DNA from: Clostridiales bacterium
Lineage (GTDB): Bacteria > Bacillota > Clostridia > Lachnospirales > WQUN01
Direction: 5' to 3'
NCBI GenBank assembly: GCA_031254075.1
Contig: JAIRVD010000290.1
Coordinates: forward strand, 1 to 7,954
DNA: 7,954 nucleotides
Positions within the stretch are counted from its first letter, which is position 1. Each line of letters begins with the position of its first letter. A program made the position numbers and the translations under genes. This document shows, in pieces, positions 1 to 6,847 of this stretch. The notes beneath the pieces were generated by a model. The model saw only the letters and a list, made by a program, of their open reading frames with translations. It searched no databases and was not told where the DNA came from.

Positions 1-113
1 TATACATGTCCACGACCCCGTCGTATGTTGCTACATTACCATATTATTCAAATGTGGTAAAAAATGACACTTTTGTCTGTTCGTGCTTAATGGACATAGC
101 CAATAGTAAATAA
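1..113 (+). CDS. C-terminal tail of an unidentified protein (partial)
   Basis: One frame stays open from the left window edge (first full codon at 3) to a TAA at 111-113, giving 36 residues that end in CLMDIANSK. The residue mix is ordinary and protein-like (PSYVATLPYYSNVV, then a Cys-x-Cys), unlike the arginine-rich shadows seen elsewhere in this window. The other two plus frames stop by 60 and 81. If real, the gene converges on the minus-strand mtnA operon. Too little is present to assign a family. The call rests only on frame openness and composition, so it is tentative. Confidence 0.35.
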   Translation, partial: YMSTTPSYVATLPYYSNVVKNDTFVCSCLMDIANSK

Positions 114-182
114 TATAGCAATATTTACAGTGGCAAAAGTTTCAGTTGATATTTTTGCTCCGTATTCGTACATTTCGATTTT

Positions 183-197
183 TTATAATCATTATCA
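183..197. promoter_or_regulatory. Fur-family-like operator (Fur/PerR-type 7-1-7 palindrome)
   Basis: TTATAATCATTATCA matches the Bacillus Fur consensus TGATAATnATTATCA at all but one position, and the PerR consensus TTATAATnATTATAA at all but one. The match is seen directly. Function is doubtful because no gene start lies close by: the site is downstream of the plus-strand tail and of mtnA, in a very AT-rich stretch where such a match could arise by chance. Confidence 0.3.
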
Positions 198-276
198 CCC
201 GATTTTTTGAATAATACATCAAGTTCCAAAACAATGCAAATAGAATTTTAGAAAAATAGAATTTTTTTATCGCGTG

Positions 277-457
277 TCAATCGCAACGCCCTTGTCCGCA
301 ACCTGAAACGGTGGAACTACCGCTTCCGAAAGCATACGCAACGCCGGTTTTTATTGTCTGAATCGAAGCCGATTATGTATCTTAGGGCTTTTTCAGTTAG
401 TGAATCTGTGGACGGCGTGGATGAAATTTTTATCCGCTGAAAGAAAGGATGTACATA
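277..457 (-). pseudogene. Possible frameshifted remnant of a small Gly/Ser/Cys-rich protein
   Basis: Directly after the mtnA stop, the same minus-strand frame is open for 46 codons, to a TAG at 319-317. It includes TPSTDSLTEKALRYIIGFDS. At the five-A run 352-348, skipping one A joins this frame to a second one (348-277) that reads TGVAYAFGSGSSTVSGCGQG and then RCD before a TGA. The joined reading is about 59 residues, not arginine-rich, and its second half uses codons like the operon's. There is no ATG, GTG or TTG in frame after the mtnA stop, so it cannot be expressed as it stands except by readthrough plus a frameshift. It could be a decayed small gene, or chance. The CGQGRC tail suggests metal or cluster binding or a modified peptide, but no family is recognised. 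Confidence 0.28.
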
Positions 458-1525
458 TCATATTTTTTTCCTGCTTTCCCGTAAATTTTCAAAAAACGGT
501 GCGCGAATTATTCCGTGTTCGGTGATTATTGCGGTGATTAGTTTGTTGTCGGTGATATCGAAGGCGGGGTTGTAGGTTTTTACGTCTTTTGGGGTGATGG
601 GTTGTTTGAACCACATTTCGGTGATTTCGGCGGAAGGGCGTTCTTCGATATGGATTTCGTCGCCAGTGGGCGTGTTAAGGTCGATTGTTGAAGTTGGGGC
701 GCATACATAGAACGGAATATCATAATGTTTTGCCAAAATCGCCACGCCCGAGGTTCCTATTTTATTGCAGACATCGCCGTTTGCGGCAACTCTGTCGCAG
801 CCGACGAAGATTGCTTGAATTCTGCCGCTTTTCATTACATGCGAAGCCATGTTGTCGCAGATTAGAGTTACGTCGATGCCGTTAGAATACAGTTCGAAGG
901 CGGTAAGGCGTGCGCCTTGCAACAGCGGACGTGTTTCGCACGCGAAAACTTTGAAGCGACAGCCGCGTTCGCGCCCGAGATGAATCGGCGATAACGCCGT
1001 GCCGTATTTTGCGGTTGCGAGTTGCCCCGCGTTGCAATGTGTTAAAATTCCGTCGCCGTCTTTTATTAATGTAAGTCCGTGTTCGCCGATTTTTTTGCAA
1101 ATGTCGATATCTTCGTTCTTAATTTTTTTCGCTTCGTTTTTTAGCAGAATTTTTATTTCGTCAACGGATTTTTCGGAATTTTCCGTTATAACTTTTTCCA
1201 TTCGGTCTAAAGCCCAAAACAGATTTACTGCCGTTGGGCGAGCCTTTGACAAATAGATTTTCGCTTCGGTGAATTGTTTGTAAAATTCGCCGTATGTGCT
1301 TGCTTTAATTTGTTTTGCGGCAAGATATACGGCAATCGCGGCGGCAACACCGATTGCGGGCGCGCCGCGCACTTGAAGCAGATATATTGCGTTCCACATA
1401 TCTTTTTGCTCGGTAAGCGAAAGTATTTCTATTTTGTTCGGCAGCAGCGTTTGGTCGATTATCACAAGCGCGTTGTTTTCGTCATCAAGCGAAACCGTTT
1501 CGTATTCCAAAATATTTTCACACAT
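458..1525 (-). CDS. mtnA: S-methyl-5-thioribose-1-phosphate isomerase
   Basis: This cytoplasmic enzyme converts 5-methylthioribose-1-phosphate (and, in many bacteria, 5-deoxyribose-1-phosphate) to the ribulose-1-phosphate form. It belongs to the eIF2B-like isomerase fold. Counting from the chosen start (355 residues, the usual family length), VRGAPAIG lies at 52-59, the catalytic cysteine in THCNAG at 164, and the catalytic aspartate in [10 protein letters not shown] at 244, followed by NKIGT. The start is ATG at 1525, because a GGAGG (1536-1532) stands six bases upstream of it. A longer TTG start at 1540 would place that ribosome site inside the gene. The first 8 bases overlap the end of mtnK (ATGTGTGA), suggesting translational coupling. 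It is the last intact gene of the operon and acts directly after MtnK. The cysteine beside the catalytic aspartate (GCDR, where GADR is usual) is a minor variation. Confidence 0.95.
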   Translation of the reverse strand: MCENILEYETVSLDDENNALVIIDQTLLPNKIEILSLTEQKDMWNAIYLLQVRGAPAIGVAAAIAVYLAAKQIKASTYGEFYKQFTEAKIYLSKARPTAVNLFWALDRMEKVITENSEKSVDEIKILLKNEAKKIKNEDIDICKKIGEHGLTLIKDGDGILTHCNAGQLATAKYGTALSPIHLGRERGCRFKVFACETRPLLQGARLTAFELYSNGIDVTLICDNMASHVMKSGRIQAIFVGCDRVAANGDVCNKIGTSGVAILAKHYDIPFYVCAPTSTIDLNTPTGDEIHIEERPSAEITEMWFKQPITPKDVKTYNPAFDITDNKLITAIITEHGIIRAPFFENLRESRKKI

Positions 1526-2708
1526 ATATTGCCTCCGCAAAATCTTTGCCGGTTTTGAAATTTTTGCGGTTCATTATCATTTTTTTTGCGCAAAGAATAT
1601 TTATGCGTTCCGCTTCGGCGCGTTTTTCGGCGTTTTCGATGGTTGTAATGTCCTTCACCTGCGCCATGCCTACAGTGCGCCGAATCAATTCCGTTCCGGC
1701 GTAAGCGGCGGTGTCTTCAAGTATTGTGTCAAGATAATGCCGCATAAAGTCTTCGGTTTTTAACATGTAATCGGAGGCGTTGTTTTTAAAATATTTGATA
1801 AATTTTTCGATAAACAAATCAATTATTTCGATTATTGTTTTTATAATCAAATCGCAGAATTCTTTTTTGCCGAATGCGTTGCCGCGATTCCACGCGAAAA
1901 TTAAATTTGCGATGATGTTTCCGACATCGTAGCCGATTGGTCCGTAGAACGCGAACTCAGGGTCGAAAATTTTTGTTGAGTCCTGTTTTACGAAAATCGA
2001 ACCCGTGTGTAAATCGCCGTGAATTAACGCCTGCGCATTTGTCATAAACGCCAGTTTTATTTTTGCGATTTCAAGATGTAATGCCTTGTCGTTGTATAAT
2101 TCGTCTTCAATGAATTTTTTATTCTGCTCGAAAACGATGTTGCGTTTATTTAAATCGTTATACGGCTCGGTAAAAACCAAATCCTCGGTAATTTCGCACA
2201 GCTCCGGATTGATGTAATTTTTCACCAGAGCTTTTTTTTCTTTCGCGCACATTACGATATCCGTTGTGCTTAGTGTAGTGTTAACCATGTAAGTCGTGAT
2301 ATCATCCGCGAATTTAGGGAAAATTTCAAAATCCATCAGCGCGTATCTCATAAGCCTGTGGTCGGATAAATCTTCCATCAAGCACGCGCACATCACCGTA
2401 TCATACGAAAAAATTTTTGGCACAAGCCCGGGCGCATATTTATTTTGCAATTGTAATATTTCCGATTCGATGCGGTTGCGTTCGGTGGAAATTCGCATTT
2501 TATCGGAAATCCGCAGCGTTTCTCCCGCCTGTTTTACGATTAACGATTTTCCCGCATCGTCTTTTACAAGAAAAACATAATTCAAGTTTCCGTCGCCGAT
2601 TTCTTTTACGTCAAGAACGGCGTCCGACGAAAACATATCGGATTTTTCTTTTACATATGCGGCGATGTCTTCGGTTTTCATCAGGAAGTATGTATCGAAA
2701 CGCGACAT
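1518..2708 (-). CDS. mtnK: S-methyl-5-thioribose kinase
   Basis: This kinase phosphorylates 5-methylthioribose at the 1-hydroxyl with ATP and supplies the substrate of MtnA. It has a protein-kinase-like (APH/choline kinase) fold. At 396 residues it is close to the Bacillus enzyme in length. Visible motifs are the nucleotide loop GDGNLNYVF (38-46), the ATP-binding lysine in IVKQ (59), the catalytic loop HGDLHTGS (230-237), the metal-binding DPEFAFYGP (249-257), and the substrate-binding arginine pair in LIRRTVG (343-344). The ATG at 2708 is preceded by AAAGGAGGT at good spacing. A second ATG at 2681 has no ribosome site, and residues before it still align with the family, so the longer form is preferred. 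That choice makes the gene overlap the aldolase gene by 28 bases. The 3' end overlaps mtnA by 8 bases. Confidence 0.95.
   Translation of the reverse strand: MSRFDTYFLMKTEDIAAYVKEKSDMFSSDAVLDVKEIGDGNLNYVFLVKDDAGKSLIVKQAGETLRISDKMRISTERNRIESEILQLQNKYAPGLVPKIFSYDTVMCACLMEDLSDHRLMRYALMDFEIFPKFADDITTYMVNTTLSTTDIVMCAKEKKALVKNYINPELCEITEDLVFTEPYNDLNKRNIVFEQNKKFIEDELYNDKALHLEIAKIKLAFMTNAQALIHGDLHTGSIFVKQDSTKIFDPEFAFYGPIGYDVGNIIANLIFAWNRGNAFGKKEFCDLIIKTIIEIIDLFIEKFIKYFKNNASDYMLKTEDFMRHYLDTILEDTAAYAGTELIRRTVGMAQVKDITTIENAEKRAEAERINILCAKKMIMNRKNFKTGKDFAEAIYV
1532..1536 (-). promoter_or_regulatory. Ribosome-binding site deciding the mtnA start
   Basis: GGAGG on the minus strand, six bases before the ATG at 1525. 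It lies inside the coding region of mtnK and favours the 355-residue MtnA over a version begun at the TTG at 1540. Confidence 0.8.
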
Positions 2709-3331
2709 GCGGTGACCTCCTTTATTTTTTTTATTTGCTCGCTTGTTAAAAGGCGCGGTGTGCCGAGAGTTTTTGAAAGATACAGCAGTTTTGCGTAAAA
2801 TTCGATGGATTCCATTTGAAAAAAAGCCTGTGTTAAGTCGAAAGCATACGCAAGCGCGCCGTGATTTGCCAAAAGCATATTGTCGTAATTTGCAACGAGC
2901 TTCGCGACCGCTTCGGGAATTTCTTCCGTGGAAGGCGTACCGTAATCGGTTATCGGAACTTCGCCGAGCGCGACGATTGCTTCCGCCATAATCGGCTCGT
3001 TAAGCGGTTTGCCGATAACGGCGTGCGCCGTTGCATACGGCGGATGCGCATGAACAACGGCGTTAATATCTGCGCGTTCTTTGTAAACGCGTAAATGCAT
3101 TTTTATTTCGGAAGACGGCTTATAATCGTTGTTCGACAAAATTTTGCCGTCTGCATCAACGGTGCAAATCATTTCGGGCGTCATAAATCCCTTGCTTACA
3201 TTCGCCGGCGTACAAAGAATTTCGCCGCTTGTTAATCGCACGGAAATATTTCCGTCATTTGCGGCGCAAAAACCGTTATTGTAAAGCCGCTTTCCTGTTT
3301 CACAGATTAACTGCTTTAATTCTGTTTTCAT
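2681..3331 (-). CDS. Class II aldolase, probable 5-(methylthio)ribulose-1-phosphate aldolase
   Basis: This 216-residue zinc-dependent aldolase belongs to the fuculose-1-phosphate aldolase/adducin family. It has the phosphate-binding NDGNIS (25-30), the catalytic glutamate in PSSEIKMH (75), two metal histidines in HAHPPYA (94 and 96) and a third in NHGAL (157). Family sequence alone does not fix the substrate. Its place between other genes and directly before mtnK and mtnA points to the DHAP-shunt enzyme (Ald2 type), which cleaves 5-methylthioribulose-1-phosphate or 5-deoxyribulose-1-phosphate to dihydroxyacetone phosphate plus (methylthio)acetaldehyde or acetaldehyde. The alternative is MtnB, a dehydratase of the same superfamily, but MtnB would need the oxygen-dependent rest of the pathway, and none of that is seen here. 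The ATG at 3331 overlaps the tldE stop by four bases (ATGA). No strong ribosome site precedes it, so coupling to tldE is likely. Confidence 0.87.
   Translation of the reverse strand: MKTELKQLICETGKRLYNNGFCAANDGNISVRLTSGEILCTPANVSKGFMTPEMICTVDADGKILSNNDYKPSSEIKMHLRVYKERADINAVVHAHPPYATAHAVIGKPLNEPIMAEAIVALGEVPITDYGTPSTEEIPEAVAKLVANYDNMLLANHGALAYAFDLTQAFFQMESIEFYAKLLYLSKTLGTPRLLTSEQIKKIKEVTACRVSIHTS
2716..2720 (-). promoter_or_regulatory. Ribosome-binding site deciding the mtnK start
   Basis: GGAGG within AAAGGAGGT on the minus strand, seven bases before the ATG at 2708. It is one of the strongest ribosome sites in the window. It lies inside the aldolase gene, which explains how mtnK is translated despite the 28-base overlap. 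Confidence 0.8.
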
Positions 3332-4623
3332 TTTCCCGAAACCGTAATTCCGTCAAAACAGCACCATGGCAGAATGCTTGCGCCGCTGTTGACACGTTCT
3401 TTTGAAATTGCGGAAATATTTTTTATCGCGTCGAGGATGTTGAATGAAATCATCGTTTCTTGGAGAGCGTCGGTAATTTTGCCGTTTTCGATAAGGAAGC
3501 TGTTTTTTGCTACGCCGGAAATATCACCGCTTGCGCCGGGCGAACCTCCGCTGAAACGGTTTAAGAGAATTCCGCGGTCGATGCCTTTTATCATTTCGTC
3601 AAGCGACGTTTCACCCGCGGAGACTTCGAGATTGTAGGGAGAAGTATCGGCGCGCGGTTTGTCGGTTTTATTTGCGCCGTAAAGCGAAAGCGCGAAGGAT
3701 TTCAAAATTCCTTCGGAAATAAAATCGACGTTTTGCGTTGCGAAGCCGTCAATGGTGAAGCGTTGTCCGCCGACGATATTTTCATGCAGCGGAACCGCGC
3801 GAAGCGTCAGTTTCCTGTCGGAAACGGAAGTGCCGAGCGCGTCTTTCCAGCGGCTTGTTCCTTCAATCATCGGGCGGTCGCCGAGGAAATTTTGCAGAAT
3901 CGTTCCCCAAATCATGTCGTCGCAGGCGGGTGTAACGATTATTTTTCCTGTGAATTTTTTATCAAGCATTTTAGTGTTAATTGATTTTTCGGATTCTTCG
4001 AGCAGTCGGCGATGCATTCCGGAATCGAGAAACGGCGTGTTCATGTTCGCGAGATTCGCCCCGCCGAAATTAAACGACGAAGATTTTTCGCCGTCTTTGC
4101 CGACGAACATGCTGCTAAAGCTGTAGGATTCGTTTTTTTGCGAAAAGCAAACACCGTTGCTGTTTACATATGCCGCTTCGCCGATATTGCAATGCGAAGA
4201 AAAACTTTCGATTATTATTTTCGGAAAGAATTCTTTTACATTTTCCAAATATTCTTTTGTGCGGCGGAAAAGTCCGTCCATATCTGCCTTGCCGTCGCCG
4301 CTTCTGTTGTCGAAATCCTTATTCTCGATTAACGGAGCAATATCTTCGCATTCGTCGGGTTCTGCCGAACGCGCTATTGCTACGCAGTTCTTGACGGCTT
4401 CGTCGATGCTTGCGCGGTCGGATTTATTTATAATTATTACGCCCTTGCGTCCGCCAACCAACGCTTTCATATGAATGTCGTCGAAAAAAACCGTTCGCAT
4501 CAGCGTAAATTGATTCGCCTCAATGTTGAATTCATCTTTGCGTCCGCTTGCCACGCGGCAGGACGCCTTGTCCGCACCCGCGCGTTTTAACGCTTCCAAT
4601 GTGTAGCTTGCAATATCCTTCAT
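3328..4623 (-). CDS. tldE: TldE/PmbA, partner subunit of the TldD-TldE metallopeptidase
   Basis: This 431-residue protein is the non-catalytic half of the TldD/TldE heterodimer, which degrades or trims unfolded peptides. In Escherichia coli it removes the microcin B17 leader and degrades CcdA. As expected for TldE, there is no HExxxH zinc motif. The family signature near the C-terminus is visible: NRFSGGSPGASGDISGVAKN (355-374), then SFLIENGKI, then an ALQETMISFN strand (387-396), and a final ILPWCCFDGITVSG. The ATG at 4623 is preceded by GGAGG (4636-4632) with eight bases between. It starts one base after the tldD stop, so the two subunits are made from adjacent cistrons. Its stop overlaps the aldolase start (ATGA). 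Paralogy with TldD is a family property. Pairing with the upstream gene is inferred from adjacency and is secure. Confidence 0.94.
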   Translation of the reverse strand: MKDIASYTLEALKRAGADKASCRVASGRKDEFNIEANQFTLMRTVFFDDIHMKALVGGRKGVIIINKSDRASIDEAVKNCVAIARSAEPDECEDIAPLIENKDFDNRSGDGKADMDGLFRRTKEYLENVKEFFPKIIIESFSSHCNIGEAAYVNSNGVCFSQKNESYSFSSMFVGKDGEKSSSFNFGGANLANMNTPFLDSGMHRRLLEESEKSINTKMLDKKFTGKIIVTPACDDMIWGTILQNFLGDRPMIEGTSRWKDALGTSVSDRKLTLRAVPLHENIVGGQRFTIDGFATQNVDFISEGILKSFALSLYGANKTDKPRADTSPYNLEVSAGETSLDEMIKGIDRGILLNRFSGGSPGASGDISGVAKNSFLIENGKITDALQETMISFNILDAIKNISAISKERVNSGASILPWCCFDGITVSGK

Positions 4624-4624
4624 T

Positions 4625-6013
4625 TTATCGTCCTCCGATATTCATGTCGCAGCGTAGCGCGGGACCGCCCATGCTTGTTGTCATCGACTGTTTTTTGCCG
4701 CAAAATCCGCTGATTTCCCATGCCATGTCGTCGGAAACCATATCGACGGTTTTCAGCATTTCAAATGCGACGCCGCTGATAGTTGTTTCACGGATTGCTT
4801 TGCCGAGTTTGCCGTTTTTAATTTCATAGCCGAGGTCAACTGAAAACATAAATTCGCCTGTGCTGTCGGCTTGCCCGTTGCCTGTTTTTACTAAATAATA
4901 ACCGTCGTCAACGCTTGCGATTAGGTCTTCGAGTTTGTCTTTTCCGGGAAGAATCGCCGTGTTACGCATACGAATCAACGGCTCGTCGGAAAATTCAAAC
5001 GCGCGTGCGTTGCCCTGCGGTTTTACACCGAAATGCCGTGCCGATTCGCGATTATGCATATAGCCGACAAGAATTCCGTTTTCGATTAGTTTCGCGTCTT
5101 CAGCGGGAACGCCTTCGTCATCAACATAGACGGGCAGCGGACATGTTTTGCCGAGTGCCGTATGCGCAAAGTCCGTCATCGAAACGAGTTCGCTTGCAAC
5201 TTGCTTGCCCAAATTATACGCGGCAACCGAACCGCCAAGCACCAAGTCTGCCTCAACCGTATGCCCGACCGCTTCGTGCGAAAGCATTCCCGCCAAATCG
5301 GGATGAAGAACGCATTTGCGCAAGCCGGCGTTTGCATAAACGCCCTCGCGCTTGTCCATCAGCGCAGCATAGAGCTTGTCCAGTTGTTCTTCCAATGCTT
5401 CGGGTTTCTTAAAAAATTCATCGAAACGCCCGACATGTGAAAACGATTCAAACAAATCCACCGGAACACCGTCGGATGTCTCCGCCGTTAACCAAGCGTA
5501 AACCATCGCTCGCGGCTGAAACATATGCGAATCCGTTCCGTCCGAAACCGTCAAAAGTTTTTCCTTATAAAGCGCGTCGGCTACAATTGTTCGCGACGAA
5601 AGATTTTTATATTTTTTTTCGATAAGCCTGTCCAGCGCATGAGCGTAATCAATTAACACACTCTGCGGAATATCTTCGAAAATCGGTTTTTGCAACTCAA
5701 TTTTCGCAGGCGCGTTTTCGATTCTCGGCAGCGGCGGTTCGCCTTTTTTAATATTTGAATCCATGAAAATCGCGTTTTCCGTTGCCGCCGCAAGAACGTT
5801 CTTCACGCTCTCGCGGGTGTATTCCGCTCCGCTTGCAAAGCCGTAAATTCCGCCGCGATATACCCGCGCCGATACACCCCCCTTCTTGCTCTGCGCATTA
5901 CTGACCATGTTTCCCGCAAGCAAGGTTACGCGCTTAGTTGTGTTTTCCTGTGCGCGTAATTCTGTGTGGTCTTTGAAATGTTTTTTATTCTCGCTTATTA
6001 AATCCGAAAGCAT
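4625..6013 (-). CDS. tldD: TldD, zinc metallopeptidase catalytic subunit
   Basis: TldD carries the active site of the TldD/TldE peptidase, a cytoplasmic complex that admits unfolded peptides into an inner chamber. The 462-residue protein has the modified zinc motif HEAVGH (246-251) and the third zinc ligand, the cysteine of GFCGKKQ (438), followed by the typical GGPALR and a final IGG. All known catalytic residues appear present, so activity is expected. The N-terminal modulator domain includes GVSARVYRGGIYGFAS (46-61). The ATG at 6013 has AGGAGA seven bases upstream, and that site overlaps the stop codon of the divIC-like gene. No precursor peptide or YcaO-type modification enzyme is seen nearby, so the natural substrate is unknown. 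In Bacillus subtilis a different gene, yabR, follows divIC, so tldD-tldE here is a lineage-specific arrangement. Confidence 0.95.
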   Translation of the reverse strand: MLSDLISENKKHFKDHTELRAQENTTKRVTLLAGNMVSNAQSKKGGVSARVYRGGIYGFASGAEYTRESVKNVLAAATENAIFMDSNIKKGEPPLPRIENAPAKIELQKPIFEDIPQSVLIDYAHALDRLIEKKYKNLSSRTIVADALYKEKLLTVSDGTDSHMFQPRAMVYAWLTAETSDGVPVDLFESFSHVGRFDEFFKKPEALEEQLDKLYAALMDKREGVYANAGLRKCVLHPDLAGMLSHEAVGHTVEADLVLGGSVAAYNLGKQVASELVSMTDFAHTALGKTCPLPVYVDDEGVPAEDAKLIENGILVGYMHNRESARHFGVKPQGNARAFEFSDEPLIRMRNTAILPGKDKLEDLIASVDDGYYLVKTGNGQADSTGEFMFSVDLGYEIKNGKLGKAIRETTISGVAFEMLKTVDMVSDDMAWEISGFCGKKQSMTTSMGGPALRCDMNIGGR

Positions 6014-6024
6014 TTTTTCATCTC

Positions 6025-6333
6025 CTACTCCGCTATGTTTCTAAAAACAATTTCATTCGGGCGAACCATTCCCAGCCGTTCGCGTGCGAGCTGTTCGATG
6101 TGGGCGTCGCTGTTGAACAGCGATAATTCAAATAAAAGCCGTTCATTTTCGGCTCTTTCGCGTGCGAGGTTTGTGTTCATGCGTGCGAGTTCGGTTTGAC
6201 GCTCGTTGTAGCTTTCCATTTGGTTGAAAAAAAGAGATATAAACATTATTAAAATTGCCGCCCAAAATGAAATGTATAGCGCGTTAATGATTGGGTTGCC
6301 GTGTTTTTTTTGCACCTGCGGTTTTTCGTCCAT
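6025..6333 (-). CDS. divIC: DivIC/FtsB-type septum formation protein
   Basis: This small bitopic membrane protein has the FtsB/FtsL/DivIC layout: a short cytoplasmic N-terminus (1-13), one membrane segment (about 14-36), a charged coiled coil (about 38-72) and a short external tail ending in EQLARERLGMVRPNEIVF (80-97). In Bacillus, DivIC works with FtsL and DivIB at the division septum to activate FtsW and PBP2b. The family is short and diverged, so the exact name depends on context. Its place straight after yabP-yabQ matches divIC of Bacillus subtilis and supports the assignment. The ATG at 6333 lies seven bases after the yabQ stop, with AAAGGTG about a dozen bases upstream. The stop is TAG and overlaps the tldD ribosome site. 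Cell division needs it in growing cells, so a promoter active in vegetative cells must reach it. Confidence 0.87.
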   Translation of the reverse strand: MDEKPQVQKKHGNPIINALYISFWAAILIMFISLFFNQMESYNERQTELARMNTNLARERAENERLLFELSLFNSDAHIEQLARERLGMVRPNEIVFRNIAE

Positions 6334-6340
6334 GTTAGTA

Positions 6341-6847
6341 TCACACCTTTTTGCGCAGAATAAACCAATTACGCAAAGTTTTTCTTATCCTTATTTTGCC
6401 ATATCGCAGAAGGCGCAACAACCCCGAACGAAGTTTCTTGTAAATAGCTTTCAAATATGGTGCAAGAAAGTCCGCGATAATTCTGAGCGGCAATGTGATG
6501 ATGCGGATTGCCGCCGCGAAAACTTTTTTTAAATAATTTATTACGGCAACAAAAACAAACATTACAAGCCGCGAAAGCGTCGCGAAATACAGCGCGATTC
6601 CGATGCCCGCGCCAAGCACCGAAAACATTCGAATTTCGCCGTAGTTTTGATTCAGCATAAAATAAAACATTCCGCCCGTAACCGTAACCCAAAAAAATAA
6701 ATCTTCCAACTGAACAACGAACACGCCTTTTGCAAAGCGCGTTGTTCTGCGGAAGATTCTGAAAACATCGTAAAAAAGTCCGATTCCCGCACCCACAAGA
6801 ACCGTCGAAAGAAACAGCGTTGCCTGACCGCCCAAATTAAAGCTCAC
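6341..6847 (-). CDS. yabQ: Spore cortex biosynthesis protein YabQ
   Basis: This 168-residue integral membrane protein is, in Bacillus subtilis, placed in the membranes around the forespore and required for spore cortex formation. Hydrophobic segments lie at about 8-25, 48-65 and 74-104 (the last long enough for two passes), then comes a hydrophobic, strongly basic C-terminal region (105-168). The FYDVFRIFRR motif (25-34) and the acidic QLEDLFFW (46-53) fit the family. The start is GTG at 6847, overlapping the yabP stop by four bases (GTGA). The ribosome site is weak (GGGGCGG, rather far upstream), so translation probably depends on yabP. Its biochemical role is unknown even in model species. 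The assignment rests on the membrane pattern, motif and yabP-yabQ-divIC order. Confidence 0.92.
   Translation of the reverse strand: MSFNLGGQATLFLSTVLVGAGIGLFYDVFRIFRRTTRFAKGVFVVQLEDLFFWVTVTGGMFYFMLNQNYGEIRMFSVLGAGIGIALYFATLSRLVMFVFVAVINYLKKVFAAAIRIITLPLRIIADFLAPYLKAIYKKLRSGLLRLLRYGKIRIRKTLRNWFILRKKV

Larger units (their letters stand above)
114..457. other. Intergenic stretch between convergent genes
   Basis: These 344 bases have two parts. Bases 114 to about 270 are strongly AT-rich and hold a Fur/PerR-like palindrome at 183-197 and a short AT-only inverted repeat at 252-266. Bases 271-457 return to the operon's higher GC and contain a possible broken minus-strand reading frame. No intact gene and no GC-rich hairpin followed by a T-run was found for either flanking gene, so where the mtnA transcript ends is not evident. 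Confidence 0.6.

Noticed and set aside
252..266. AT-only inverted repeat AAAAAT-AGA-ATTTTT as a terminator of the mtnA transcript
   Set aside because: The stem is six A-T pairs with a three-base loop, too weak for an intrinsic terminator.
252..440. A plus-strand open frame of about 62 codons between 252 and the TGA at 438-440
   Set aside because: It has no good start codon or ribosome site, and its first half is arginine-rich as expected for a shadow. The minus-strand reading of the same bases looks more protein-like.
458..460. The mtnA TGA as a readthrough or selenocysteine codon, since the frame stays open for 46 codons after it
   Set aside because: MtnA already ends at its normal family length, no SECIS-like hairpin is evident just after the TGA, and the following frame needs a further frameshift to make sense.
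1526..1540. TTG start giving a 360-residue MtnA
   Set aside because: The GGAGG at 1536-1532 would lie inside the coding sequence, while it is ideally placed for the ATG at 1525.
3752..4126. A 124-codon plus-strand open frame inside tldE
   Set aside because: It is antisense to a well-conserved gene, has no ribosome site, and its composition fits a mirror frame of the real gene.
4915..5412. A 165-codon plus-strand open frame inside tldD
   Set aside because: It is very arginine-rich and lies wholly antisense to the conserved middle of tldD, including the HEAVGH motif. It is a codon-bias shadow.
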